Of a DNA stretch of 36,150 bases, positions 10,101-18,475 are shown piece by piece; within the stretch, counting starts at the first letter, position 1; each line of letters opens with the position of its first letter. The translations under genes and the position numbers were made by a program. The notes under the pieces are model-generated. The model saw only the letters and a list, made by a program, of their open reading frames with translations, searched no databases and had not been told where the DNA came from. The DNA comes from an uncultured Clostridia bacterium (lineage in GTDB: Bacteria > Bacillota > Clostridia > Christensenellales > DTU072), in NCBI GenBank assembly GCA_934274515.1, contig CAKQTC010000014.1, forward strand, positions 1-36,150. The letters are read 5' to 3'.

Positions 10101-13100
10101 TTTTATCGAGTTCGTAAAGACCGATATAAACGAAAGAAACTCGGTTTATCCGCAAAGCACGAATATGAATTACGAGTTTACAGTACGGCATTACGACGAA
10201 CTGACGGGAACGATAACCCCGGTAGACGGGTATAGAATTGCGGGAACGAGAATAACCGTTAAGTATAAGGAAGACGGCGTAGAAAAAACGAGAGAATTTA
10301 CGTTGACGAAAACAGGGAAAGGCGACGAAGTAATGTTTACTTTCCATCGTTTGTCGATGCCCGTGACCGACTTTTACGTTTATTCCGACGTAAAGATAAT
10401 AATCGACCCCGAAATAAAGAGATATTCGCTCGGCACTACCATTACGAGAACCTCGGCGGCAGGGGACGCTTCTGTCGGGAAGAACGATACTGCGGTTACG
10501 CTGAGAATAAGAGATAAAGCGGTTCCGCCGGCGAAAGAAGGCAATAAAATCATAGTAAACGGCTCGGAGCAAAACGACGAAGAGTTCAGAGCGGGTATTC
10601 TGCCTAAGGTAACGGTTGCGGAACACCACGGTTACTTCGTGTACGAGTTTACTACCCCGTCGGGATATATGATGTCCGACTTTACGATTAACGGATATTC
10701 GATAACAGGACTGAAAACCATCGGAATAATCGACGAAGACGGGTATACATGCGAAAAAATCATCGAAAACGGGAACGCAAGGTATAAGTACAGAATTAAA
10801 GTAAACGTCGTTACCGCGCTTATCAACGGTTCAAACGACCCGTGGATTAAGATTAACGATATAAACGTATCGATGGACTTTACTCCTATACAATATAAGG
10901 TAAAGATAATCGTAAACGGCAAACTTTTGGAATTCCGTTCGATAAACGGACAAGTCGGCGTAACCGACGGCAGCACGATAAACGTATACTCCGCCACGGC
11001 GTCGTATCACTTCGGCGTAGCGAGCATATCGCCGGCGATGTACGAAGGATATAGGATAAGCGACTTAAAAACCAACGTCTATTTCGGAACGGAAGACGAC
11101 TATATGTCGTACAGGGATAACGACGAATATAAAGCGGGTCCCGCTCTCACCAACAACAGAACGGTAATCGCCGATTTTACGCCGCTTAGATTTGTTTCCG
11201 CAGGACTTATAAACGCGGACGCGTCCAAAGGAATAACGGTGGTTTACTTCGAGTTTAATACCGAGATAATCACTTATAAACAAGAAATAGAAACCAACGT
11301 TTATTACAGCAAAGACGGCAAAGTCGAAGTAGTTCCGCTTTCTCAAAACGGCGCGGCAGGCACGGTTGTCGTCACGAGAATGACGGGTGACGACTATCAA
11401 AAATTTAACCTTAACGAAAAAATAAAATACGAAGAAATCGTAGAATACTTTACGGTAATCAGCATAGAAGCCACGGTAAAGAGCGGTTTCGCGCTGTACG
11501 GGATTTACGAAGGCATTACCGACAGGAACGGAATCACGAACTACTCGAGAATAATCAGCGGTATGCGCAACGTGACGTATGCGGTAGAAGGAAACAAGCA
11601 CAAAATCACGATACTCGTAAAAGACTTACCGAACGAAACGCTCGGCAACAGAAAATTCCGCTTCGACTTCAAACAACAATCGGAAATATCGCTTACCGTC
11701 GCAAATCCTTATAAATATATACAATCCACGCGTCGTTACGCGTCGTACGTCAACGTTGAGGCGTACAGTTCGGAATACGCGATGGAAAAAGGAAAACCGA
11801 CGACTTCCGAAGTTATACCGAACACAAACGTCGTGAGCGGCGAAATAGTTGTGGAAACTTACCGCTTTACCGTGTACGTCGGTAACTACGTCAAGTTTAT
11901 CATAACGGATAAATATCAAAACGCCGCGCCTGTGGTGAGATTTTACGATAGCGATCTGTCGCGTACCGCGTTCGACCCGTTCTCCGACGAAGGACTTAAA
12001 AACCTAGGAGAAAACGGTTACGGCGAAATGATAGCGAAAGAAGCGATAGATTATTACGCTTACCTCAGCGTTGAGGGGAGAATAACGACCACAAAGAGCA
12101 CGATAGGCGCGGTATCGACCACTTCGGGCGGAACGATATCGTATAACAAACTTCCCGCGTCGTCCGCGACGAGCGCGGTCTTAAACGACGCGTCTACCGT
12201 CGCGGGTAAAATCGTTACTATCAAAGTGACCCCGGCGGAGAACTACGCATTCTACCAAATCAGAGCAAGACAACCGCTCAAATCCGACAGCAGAAAGAAA
12301 GGCTTTATCGTGTTCGGCACGACCGACGAAACGCAGTGGACAACACTCACGTTTGCGCAAATCGGCGACGCCGCGTCCAACGAGCAACTCTCCGGAACAA
12401 ACGGGTTCAAACTCGTTTCTTCCAAAGAAGTAAGAAATGCCGCGGGCGCGATTGCTTCCTACGAATTTGAAGTTTGGGTATGCGGCGACGTAGAATTCGA
12501 AGTCGAGTTTTATCGTACCTATAACCTTAGTTTGGGCATCTATATGACCGACAAAGTGGCACAACAAGGCACCTCTGCGATAACCGACGACGGAGTAAAT
12601 TTCACCGGTTCGATAAGTGACGTTCCGTTTGAAAGTTCGATATTGAACGGCGGCACGAAAATAAGTTACGGTGCGAGTTTCGACGTTGTCGCAAACGAAC
12701 CCGAAGGCAATTATCAATTTGTAGGTTGGTATGTAAACGGTTACAATACGTACGAGTATTTAGGTTCGGTTCTACCCGACAAGTCGTACTTGCAACAAAG
12801 GATAACGGTATATAGAAGCGAGATGCCGAGTTTGCTCAGCGACGGGGCGGAAGTTTCGGACGTGACGATTTACGCCGTGTTCCAGCCGATAATCGACGTA
12901 ATGATTTACAACGAGAAATATTACGCTTACGACGACCACTTCAACAGTTGGAACCTAGGTACGGTTATCGCGACTTATTACGACTTTAAGAGGAAAGAAC
13001 CCATCGTATCCGACGAAACGCTGATAAGCGTGTATGACGCGAAAGGAAAGACCATTCCCGAAGCAAAAGATTATCTGAGTGCGGCGGACGCGTATAAATA

Positions 13101-16100
13101 TGCCGACGCGGAGGGAAATAAAGGAAGATGGAGTACCTTGCTTACGGGAAAAGACGCGACGGCGGGCTATGACGACGAAATGAACGCCAACAAGGTGTAT
13201 ACTTCGTATAAAGAATTCTCCACGCTTTTCCAAAACATAACGAATTCGGATTATTTGTCATACAGTTGGCGCAATACCGAAATAAAACTTAATACGTCGA
13301 GTATGAGCGCGACGGCGCAGTTCGACGCATGGCAGTATTATAATTGGAAGGAAAACAAGTGGCAGAATATCTCGTATCGGTACGAAGATAAGTCGATGAT
13401 ATCGGCAAGCGGTGCGCCGACCACGGTAGATTGTTATTTTTCCAGTTATGCGCTTAATTTAGTAGCAATGTACGCGCTTGAAAACGGCGTGCAGAGAATG
13501 CCGTATGCAATCAGCGCGACGAACGCGAACAACGTCGTAAGAAACGCGACCGACGCGGCGAACATAAGACCGCTGCTAATTCGTCCCGATTTTTATCAGA
13601 CGATAACGGTGGACGTATCGCAAAACCTGTATACGACCGATTTAAGTAACGAAGACCCCGAACAAACCGTTATGAGCGAAAGTTTGGTAAGGGGAAGAAT
13701 AAGTAACGCGGGCATAATCGAACCTACGCCGGGACGTTCGGGAATAAGTGATTCCGGAAAACAAGGCACGTTTGAATACGGCACGACGATAAATCTCGTC
13801 AACAACGCGTTTGCCCCCGGCGACGACGTGTATAACGAAAACAGAACGATAAGGTACAGGTTCTTAGGCTGGTTTATGAAATACAAAGACAGTTTGTATT
13901 ACTTGAAGAACAGCGAAGCGGATGCGAACGGCGTCGTAAAAGCGGCGTACGAATTAATGCTTACTTGTAAGAGCAACACACCGGAAACGGCGATTGCCGT
14001 GATAGCGATTTACGTCGCGCAGTATAAACAAAGCGTGTATAGTTATAACATTTCGGGCGGCAGCGCGGAGAATTATCTGAGTTCGACGGGAGGCAAGGGA
14101 AGTTACGACGCGTCACCCGTGCTTACGTTTACCGCTCCGACAGACGAAGAAATCGTCTTTGAATCATTCGACCTGACCGCTACGAAAAAAATCGATTATG
14201 CGGCGGCGGACGTAAACAAGTATTTTTGGATTAACGCGCTTAACGGTAACAGACTTCTCGGCGAGTCGGCGACAGAAGGAAACGAATACTCGGGCGACGG
14301 AAGAGAGTTCGATTACTATATCGACGCGGGGCTTACGTACGAAGTAAAGATAAAAGCGGAACAAGACGCCGTCGGAAATCTTACTTACGCAGAACAACTT
14401 ACCATGGCGCAAATGAAAGCGCACAGTATCGGGTTCTGCCCCGAAACGGACACGATGTATAAATACGTCAAGAACCGCACCGAACTGTTGGCGGATTACA
14501 GCGCGTATTACAATACGGGCAACGCGACTTATTACGGGCAGACGATCGATAGCGAGTCGGGAACGCCGTCGGGTTCGACAAACAGAGCGTATACGGCAAA
14601 ACAAATGAACGATTTTGCGTATAAAAAAGTCGGGACGGTGGTAAACGACAAAGACGACAGTACGAGAACAAATCAATACGACGTAATGTACGTAAGCACG
14701 GCGTCGCTCCTGTTCTATAACCTTACTTATAAAGGCGGCGTGACAGTCACCGCATCTCTTGCGCAAGCGATAAGCGGCGGCAAAACCGACGTGCTTACGG
14801 TTTGGGACGAAAACACGCAGTACGGCGACTACAACGAAATTAATTCCGTCGGAGTTCCTACGACGCTCGGAGCAAACGGCGAAGTCGTAATAAGAGTTAC
14901 GCTCATAAAAGTCATAGACGAAGGGTTTATGGGCAGGTTCAAATTCGCGTTTGCCGGAATGGCGAACGGCGAAGGGTTTATTACCGACGGCAACGTGTCG
15001 GGTCCCGGGGAAAGAGGCTTGTTCTCTTCGTCGAGAGATGAAACGATAAACGGAAAAAGAACGTTTACCCGTTGGCTCGAAGTGGATATGAGCCAAATAA
15101 TGGGCGTAAACGGAACGACCAAACTGTTCGGACACCAAACGTCGAGCGCGTCGATAAATACGAAAAAAGTCGGCGACCATGCGCCTACCCCGTCGGTGTA
15201 TTCCACGGAAAATGCAGGCGACCCGATAAACGGTTATAAAATTTATACGGCAGAACAGTTGCGCGCGATAGAGAGGTTTTGGGAAAACAACGCGTATTCG
15301 TGCGTCGGCGTGACGCAGCCGAAAGATTTTAGACTTTTCGACGAAGACGGGAAGAAAATCGAAATTTGGGAAAACGAAGCGACGACCACTTACACGTCGA
15401 ATTATGCAAACTACTACGGCAGAACGAAGTTTATTCTCAAAGAAGGTGAAACGTATATGTTGCAAAACGGCGTGCTTTCGGGCAAGACTAACAATCCGCT
15501 CGGCAATTCGATTACGTGGAAACCGTTATGCGACAACGGAGAAAGAATATACGATAATTCGAGATACGTCTGGGGAAGCAACCGTATGCCCGAAAGAAAC
15601 GGCGGTTTCGACGGTATCTTAGAAGGGAAAAACGCGGTTATCGCAGGCATAGCGGCAAAGACCGTCAATACGGGGAACTTCGGATTGTTTGCGATAATAA
15701 GCGGCGGCGTGGTGCGTAACCTTACGTTCGACAACGCGTTTATAAACGCAAGCGACGGCTCGAATATCGGTTTGCTCGCAGGCAGTATAGAATATTCAAA
15801 AATTACGAACATCAAATTTTTAATGAAATCGAATTTGGCGATTTATTCGAGCGGTTCGTTTAAGGCGACCGTTCCGAACGGAACGAGAAGTTATATCGTC
15901 GGTTCGAACGCGGATAGCGTGGGCGCGCTTGCCGGTCAAATAATCGGCAGTATAGTAAACGACGTAAACTTCAATATAGGTCAGAATTACGCGATTGAAA
16001 TCGGAGCAAGCAACAATGCCGGGCTTCTCGCGGGAACGATTAGCGGCGACGACTCCATTATAGAAGGAATAGAAATCCAAGGTAAAAACGGCTGGCTGTT

Positions 16101-18225
16101 CGTAGGTACGGGCGATGTCGAAGCGGCGTACGCGGGCGGACTTGTCGGCACCGTCGAAGACGGCGCGGTTGTAAGTGCGATTAAGGTAAACAGCGACGTG
16201 AATATGTTTATCGGCGGAGAAACGGGTACGATAGCCGCAGGTGGCGTAGTAGGAGTGATTAAGACTCGCGGCGTCTTGCAGTTCGTTACCTTCGACGGGT
16301 ATACGGGAGAGAATTCGGATAACTTTGCGTATAACGTCGATACGGGCGCGATAAGCGGCAAAGGTATTTATATTACGGCAAGCACGGGCGGCGGTTTCGG
16401 AACCAACGCGTTTTCAAGCGCAAACGTCGGAAAAGCGGGCGGACTTGTCGGGTACAACGACCAAGGAACTGTACGTAACGCGCATACCGAGGACGACGTT
16501 CCGACGTATTACAAAGTCAAAGGCGTGTTCAAGATACACGCAGGGTTTATCGGCGGTATCGTCGGCGCAAACAGGGGACGCGTAACGGGCTTTGAACTTC
16601 ATACGGGCAAAAACGGCGTTACTTATAACGGGGTTACCGTACTTGCGTGGATAGACGGCGGAGCGAAAAACTACGCGGTAGGCGGCGTCGTCGGAGCAAA
16701 CGCACACGCAAATACGCCGAAAGCAACGGCTAAATTCGACGAAGTGGAATCGAAACCCGGAATAACGCTTACGAGAAAATATAGCGGCATAGTGGACGAC
16801 TGTTCGGTGGAAGGCATAAACGCTCTGAATGCCGAGGATAACGTTTGGAACGTCGGTAACGTGTACGCGTTTTTAAGAACGAGTTCGCAGGATAATACGT
16901 ACATTAACAACATTGCAAAAGGGTATGCGGGCGGTGTTCTTACTTATACGTATCAACATAACATAATGATGGGCGGAATAGTCGGGTACAACAAAGGTAG
17001 CGTGTTCAACTGTTTCGTCAAGAAAACCAAACTTACGTTCGGAGTAAACCATAACGCAACGAACAAGGCGTCCAACGCGGAACCGCTTAACAGGGCGTAT
17101 TCGTGGGGAATAGAGGCAGGACTTATCGTCGGTTACCACGACCCAGACGGTAAAGCGACTTACGGTTGGGGCAATATGATATTTGAAATGCAACCGGACG
17201 ATATGCCCGAATCGTTTAACGTAAATGCGGCGATAGGCAAAGCGCTTACGAGCGACGTGATGAGTTATAGAATACAAAGTTGTTACAGCGTGGATTCCGT
17301 TATCGCAGTAGTCGGCAGAGTATGGATGGATTACGGAGCGGCATGGGTCAATGCAAGTTATTACGGACACGAATCGCTCAAATGCGAAGTCGGTATGGGC
17401 GGCATTGCAGGCGCAACGGGAACAAACGGTTATGCCGAATTCTCCGTCAACAACTGTTATTCAAACAATAATAAATACTACTGCGACGTCAGCGCAAGAG
17501 GGGACGGCGGAGATAGAAACGGTCCCGGTTTCATATCGGGCGAAATTCCGAAAAACACGGGTAAATTTTTCAGTGACAACAAGACGACTTGGATTGCCGC
17601 TCGCCACCCGTTCTACCAAACCGAATTGTTCATGGGAACGTACGTCGGCGGGATTAACCCCGATAATCAAGGTAACGTGTCCACCTATAACATAAGAGGA
17701 AAAAATATCGGTTGGTACTACGACGACGGCGGAGATTATAAAACAGAAGCCGATTATTATAAGACCAGATCTGACAAGTGGAAGTACAAATACGCAGACA
17801 GATTCCCGACTAGATGGGTTAGATACAGACAGTCGGTCAATCCTATGACGGATACACTGAAGTCCGTTATGCCCATTACAAACAACGGCGGTTGCGAAGA
17901 CAACGGAAAGTACTATACGGAAGACTCGACGATAAACGCGGGATTCGACCCGATTGCAAGCAACGAGAACAAAGCCGAACTCGGAATGTTGAAAGGATTG
18001 CTCGTCGCGACCGATATGGAAACGGGTATGTTAAAATACTGCTTCCTTAACGGCAGAACGATAAAACTCGGCGGCGTGTTGACGGGAGTGTCGCAAGAAG
18101 TAGCGTATTCGCTTATGGCAAACTACGTAGTAAACGGGCAAGAATGGGTGCTTTACGCAACCGACCTGTACGCAAATAAAGTAATTAACCCCGACACCAA
18201 ATTATACTGCGTAAGAGGAATGTAA
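4114..18225 (+). CDS. Giant (4703-residue) N-terminally anchored extracellular repeat protein
   Basis: The short basic N-terminus (MRGKNYDPGKRR) is followed by one hydrophobic helix at about residues 18-41, so the protein is probably an N-in signal anchor with ~4660 residues outside. Residues ~52-125 resemble a bacterial Ig-like domain (VTYSDGKKESVAL, then VSVSYGGFEDTIPITV). Residues ~130-600 hold InlB/Listeria-Bacteroides-type repeats with GY-F-x-GW and AKW motifs. From ~600 to ~3600 there are tens of divergent ~90-110-residue modules, many with a Y-x-V-T/Y-x-L-x opening strand, G-Y...I in the middle and V-x-V-x-Y closing strands. From ~3706 a segment opening with IYTAEQLRAIE leads into a GLUG-type beta-helix, with G-x-L/I-V-G motifs such as AGGLVGTV, GGIVGAN and GGIVGYNKG. 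No C-terminal helix or LPXTG is present. Start chosen from the GGGAG site. Probable role is adhesion or a long surface fibre; this is inferred. Confidence 0.9.
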   Translation: MRGKNYDPGKRRVFSNGGYIALIAVIVVLAALVAVTLLVVLPSTESPKENVPTIVSINYPDTEIGAGSDLSRVYVTVTYSDGKKESVALSSLRCEGLDVHKGGKQNVSVSYGGFEDTIPITVKNVNCQLTYSASDGGSVIGGTNDENGRIVQSVMSGGDADTVIAIPETGYKFIGWSDGYPYAKRRDVGVNESREIIANFDKERFNVVFFFNDGTTAKEQKVLYNEKPTDIPDHNDPKMKVYGYTFRGWSVDEKDYQHITRDMNIYPRYEKTATDVTVDVSTDRNGNVMGSTDLNKEGYYEHSDTKKALIVATPDNSREFNNWSVLNSDGQYVSLGKDSNEEVIVEIGDKRTKVAFRVSRADNTDTSYSVAFLCNEDMAYVALRAEFAYASSSVSFVNYQNKNTNNLECTIDDVANKQGIGDKIKSGANRPDGKPAKLDDDPNSPNYGLILPDDVYGMTFVGWYMQGDSKQNVIDRFQTFVEPTTLVAKWEKKEYTLVFVYDDETGTERRYGERKVMYQNTIGSGGGIPVGTPEKDRYIFTGWQDALAQTNVDDTTQIIMNDKYDTGSDSLFLQGIIKIRAMWTPVPHDLVVEKSGEGTVKLLIKEAGNAETKVEQLFGKRTVYEDRKYEVRFDANEGYVIDRVEWTYGGETKIYEDKELGATGYTVTLQERYDNDINVVFKPKEYTVTVHNGNETTKGYIDVDKVKYYEAKVTFKVNSGAPLSFGITSAKELFSIDKIKVTGSADGKVYDNETKFNFSGTEDVREYTVGFVNIRSDIDITIDYKGRIYTVTVNQKKFNEDGKDVYPIMETEYGGRAEEYKIPGQETNGQTDYGYGTRVFYAMRAPSGKYVSSVLFNGVNTDLYSISDKVFFYDWEINGVKSNVELRRIDEVYYYSYGGKEVNGRTYVLCDAVLSGETCVFEQIGDEYVEADGKVPSGESGLTLKEYLEKTLNASSRRISDPRVEKDNRITAVKCAFLPDKNTNVTIAYGTIEYSFIVKESEFGSVNYTATKVSSGATVTVTATPITGYKITGYSINGEFFASTSLDVKENRVFKVTNITEDKTVEIIYEAVKYNLVIVNVNGTNGRLYVVMEGKEDKRVEVAGSHMYSLEYAQGGKFVLTTEEGKAITSVKIDGEEQKLVHNASKYVYTDYRFSKDVTIDVECGEKLSEDVGQSKYELEFAEGDNVATSVQYSVEGNNVVLFVAEKGYSIDKITITGKKGGTDKSLTIAADNALPSYAAAVKGDKGEWREITLTLPLDEFEGTATVRYVSSPLKYNLTISYGTDGANQQGGSVPNIGLVHYGKSASVLVKAEQNYYVSSFKADGEEVSFVNANWKEKTMSSYAGKYTGGVYEFIVYGDCDIKVEFSLFSYRVTLDKNSINGETTLSTAGNKTENGILRVDHGKDVTISMKAAAGYHISRILINGVEEKGYVPNSSVENDNGDGSYVYSNVTGDISVYVVYEINRYSFRYVLINGSENFGTQTETGNKLDCPDAIKTGENTFGGIAYGDNFSFILTADANNGYYVYSIKIKYSGYKGEERIRYFGDGFSSDGGTIWFNRFLYDNTLAGTVGVTADIELIEIVFKKKTFAVTFNQLGESDGGTVAFSVTNPLKPTEGVIAFDREQATDENMSIYRFIDGKIYKKQIDGVFALTTIALTYKDGEWKFYDATENKEYTMYFEYGLRCSVAVVPTEGYERSKFIVNGDDRAQSVYNDRYSFNIYRQTEIIVEYKILVFEVSLRAIAYGSKMNEISERETYAYVSAKLYKVEIIGGNVVETLLAEIEKGSATFSVTVDYGTKIKLVITPDFDGHGAYLFNLQENNAQLTITDDVTGTVTYGGDGKKTVEDLAYKATFKIMEYRVKTITAYEENIKGETRNVFAGDATSAVSWKTFWNTPADIKIIAGTGYYVKTIVIAYVENGEEKTITIDYPSTTIGEESQNYIINKNKEDPIYGKRDTLTLLSVKSDYTLTAYFVRNEYKLSYEFAVHATDKDNVDKRDFIEFVKTDINERNSVYPQSTNMNYEFTVRHYDELTGTITPVDGYRIAGTRITVKYKEDGVEKTREFTLTKTGKGDEVMFTFHRLSMPVTDFYVYSDVKIIIDPEIKRYSLGTTITRTSAAGDASVGKNDTAVTLRIRDKAVPPAKEGNKIIVNGSEQNDEEFRAGILPKVTVAEHHGYFVYEFTTPSGYMMSDFTINGYSITGLKTIGIIDEDGYTCEKIIENGNARYKYRIKVNVVTALINGSNDPWIKINDINVSMDFTPIQYKVKIIVNGKLLEFRSINGQVGVTDGSTINVYSATASYHFGVASISPAMYEGYRISDLKTNVYFGTEDDYMSYRDNDEYKAGPALTNNRTVIADFTPLRFVSAGLINADASKGITVVYFEFNTEIITYKQEIETNVYYSKDGKVEVVPLSQNGAAGTVVVTRMTGDDYQKFNLNEKIKYEEIVEYFTVISIEATVKSGFALYGIYEGITDRNGITNYSRIISGMRNVTYAVEGNKHKITILVKDLPNETLGNRKFRFDFKQQSEISLTVANPYKYIQSTRRYASYVNVEAYSSEYAMEKGKPTTSEVIPNTNVVSGEIVVETYRFTVYVGNYVKFIITDKYQNAAPVVRFYDSDLSRTAFDPFSDEGLKNLGENGYGEMIAKEAIDYYAYLSVEGRITTTKSTIGAVSTTSGGTISYNKLPASSATSAVLNDASTVAGKIVTIKVTPAENYAFYQIRARQPLKSDSRKKGFIVFGTTDETQWTTLTFAQIGDAASNEQLSGTNGFKLVSSKEVRNAAGAIASYEFEVWVCGDVEFEVEFYRTYNLSLGIYMTDKVAQQGTSAITDDGVNFTGSISDVPFESSILNGGTKISYGASFDVVANEPEGNYQFVGWYVNGYNTYEYLGSVLPDKSYLQQRITVYRSEMPSLLSDGAEVSDVTIYAVFQPIIDVMIYNEKYYAYDDHFNSWNLGTVIATYYDFKRKEPIVSDETLISVYDAKGKTIPEAKDYLSAADAYKYADAEGNKGRWSTLLTGKDATAGYDDEMNANKVYTSYKEFSTLFQNITNSDYLSYSWRNTEIKLNTSSMSATAQFDAWQYYNWKENKWQNISYRYEDKSMISASGAPTTVDCYFSSYALNLVAMYALENGVQRMPYAISATNANNVVRNATDAANIRPLLIRPDFYQTITVDVSQNLYTTDLSNEDPEQTVMSESLVRGRISNAGIIEPTPGRSGISDSGKQGTFEYGTTINLVNNAFAPGDDVYNENRTIRYRFLGWFMKYKDSLYYLKNSEADANGVVKAAYELMLTCKSNTPETAIAVIAIYVAQYKQSVYSYNISGGSAENYLSSTGGKGSYDASPVLTFTAPTDEEIVFESFDLTATKKIDYAAADVNKYFWINALNGNRLLGESATEGNEYSGDGREFDYYIDAGLTYEVKIKAEQDAVGNLTYAEQLTMAQMKAHSIGFCPETDTMYKYVKNRTELLADYSAYYNTGNATYYGQTIDSESGTPSGSTNRAYTAKQMNDFAYKKVGTVVNDKDDSTRTNQYDVMYVSTASLLFYNLTYKGGVTVTASLAQAISGGKTDVLTVWDENTQYGDYNEINSVGVPTTLGANGEVVIRVTLIKVIDEGFMGRFKFAFAGMANGEGFITDGNVSGPGERGLFSSSRDETINGKRTFTRWLEVDMSQIMGVNGTTKLFGHQTSSASINTKKVGDHAPTPSVYSTENAGDPINGYKIYTAEQLRAIERFWENNAYSCVGVTQPKDFRLFDEDGKKIEIWENEATTTYTSNYANYYGRTKFILKEGETYMLQNGVLSGKTNNPLGNSITWKPLCDNGERIYDNSRYVWGSNRMPERNGGFDGILEGKNAVIAGIAAKTVNTGNFGLFAIISGGVVRNLTFDNAFINASDGSNIGLLAGSIEYSKITNIKFLMKSNLAIYSSGSFKATVPNGTRSYIVGSNADSVGALAGQIIGSIVNDVNFNIGQNYAIEIGASNNAGLLAGTISGDDSIIEGIEIQGKNGWLFVGTGDVEAAYAGGLVGTVEDGAVVSAIKVNSDVNMFIGGETGTIAAGGVVGVIKTRGVLQFVTFDGYTGENSDNFAYNVDTGAISGKGIYITASTGGGFGTNAFSSANVGKAGGLVGYNDQGTVRNAHTEDDVPTYYKVKGVFKIHAGFIGGIVGANRGRVTGFELHTGKNGVTYNGVTVLAWIDGGAKNYAVGGVVGANAHANTPKATAKFDEVESKPGITLTRKYSGIVDDCSVEGINALNAEDNVWNVGNVYAFLRTSSQDNTYINNIAKGYAGGVLTYTYQHNIMMGGIVGYNKGSVFNCFVKKTKLTFGVNHNATNKASNAEPLNRAYSWGIEAGLIVGYHDPDGKATYGWGNMIFEMQPDDMPESFNVNAAIGKALTSDVMSYRIQSCYSVDSVIAVVGRVWMDYGAAWVNASYYGHESLKCEVGMGGIAGATGTNGYAEFSVNNCYSNNNKYYCDVSARGDGGDRNGPGFISGEIPKNTGKFFSDNKTTWIAARHPFYQTELFMGTYVGGINPDNQGNVSTYNIRGKNIGWYYDDGGDYKTEADYYKTRSDKWKYKYADRFPTRWVRYRQSVNPMTDTLKSVMPITNNGGCEDNGKYYTEDSTINAGFDPIASNENKAELGMLKGLLVATDMETGMLKYCFLNGRTIKLGGVLTGVSQEVAYSLMANYVVNGQEWVLYATDLYANKVINPDTKLYCVRGM

Positions 18226-18238
18226 ACGAAACAAAATC

Positions 18239-18381
18239 GTCACCCTGAGCGCAGTCGAAGGGTCTAGCGCAAGCGGCAACGTGACGTTGCATCCTGTAAT
18301 CGTGCAATGCAAGTCGCGAGAAAAAACTTTGTCAGTCGGCAAGCGGCTATCGCCTAGACGTTTCGACAGGCTCAGCATGAC
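18239..18381. repeat. 143-bp element with imperfect inverted ends (MITE/REP-like)
   Basis: The left end reads GTCACCCTGAGCGCAGTCGA and continues to GGGTCTAG. The right end, on the other strand, reads GTCATGCTGAGCCTGTCGAA and continues to ACGTCTAG. The ends align over ~30 bases with a few differences. Inside is a near-perfect hairpin (GCAACGT at 18276-18282 with ACGTTGC at 18284-18290). No obvious target duplication flanks it. It begins 13 bases after the stop of the giant gene, where the folded RNA may also help end transcription. From memory, GTCA-CCCTGAG-type ends occur as repeats between genes in many bacterial genomes. Confidence 0.7.
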
Positions 18382-18397
18382 AAGACAGGCACGTTTG

Positions 18398-18420
18398 CGT
18401 CGCGAGCGACGATAAAAAAT
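18398..18420 (+). terminator. Possible weak terminator before aspS
   Basis: The short palindrome CGTCGCGAGCGACG (18398-18411) is followed by an A-rich run (ATAAAAAATAATAAAT), not a T-tract. It may be only a structural element between the giant gene and aspS. Confidence 0.25.
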
Positions 18421-18475
18421 AATAAATAAAAATAAACATAAGACAAAGGTCTATAAAGGAGGACGTGTTAGCAAA

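Noticed and set aside
5425..15465. Long minus-strand frames within the 14-kb gene (e.g. 5425-6882, 8419-9540, 14164-15465)
   Set aside because: They are rich in Arg, Phe, Val and Tyr without domain structure, lack ribosome binding sites and lie wholly inside a strongly coding plus-strand gene; codon bias explains them.
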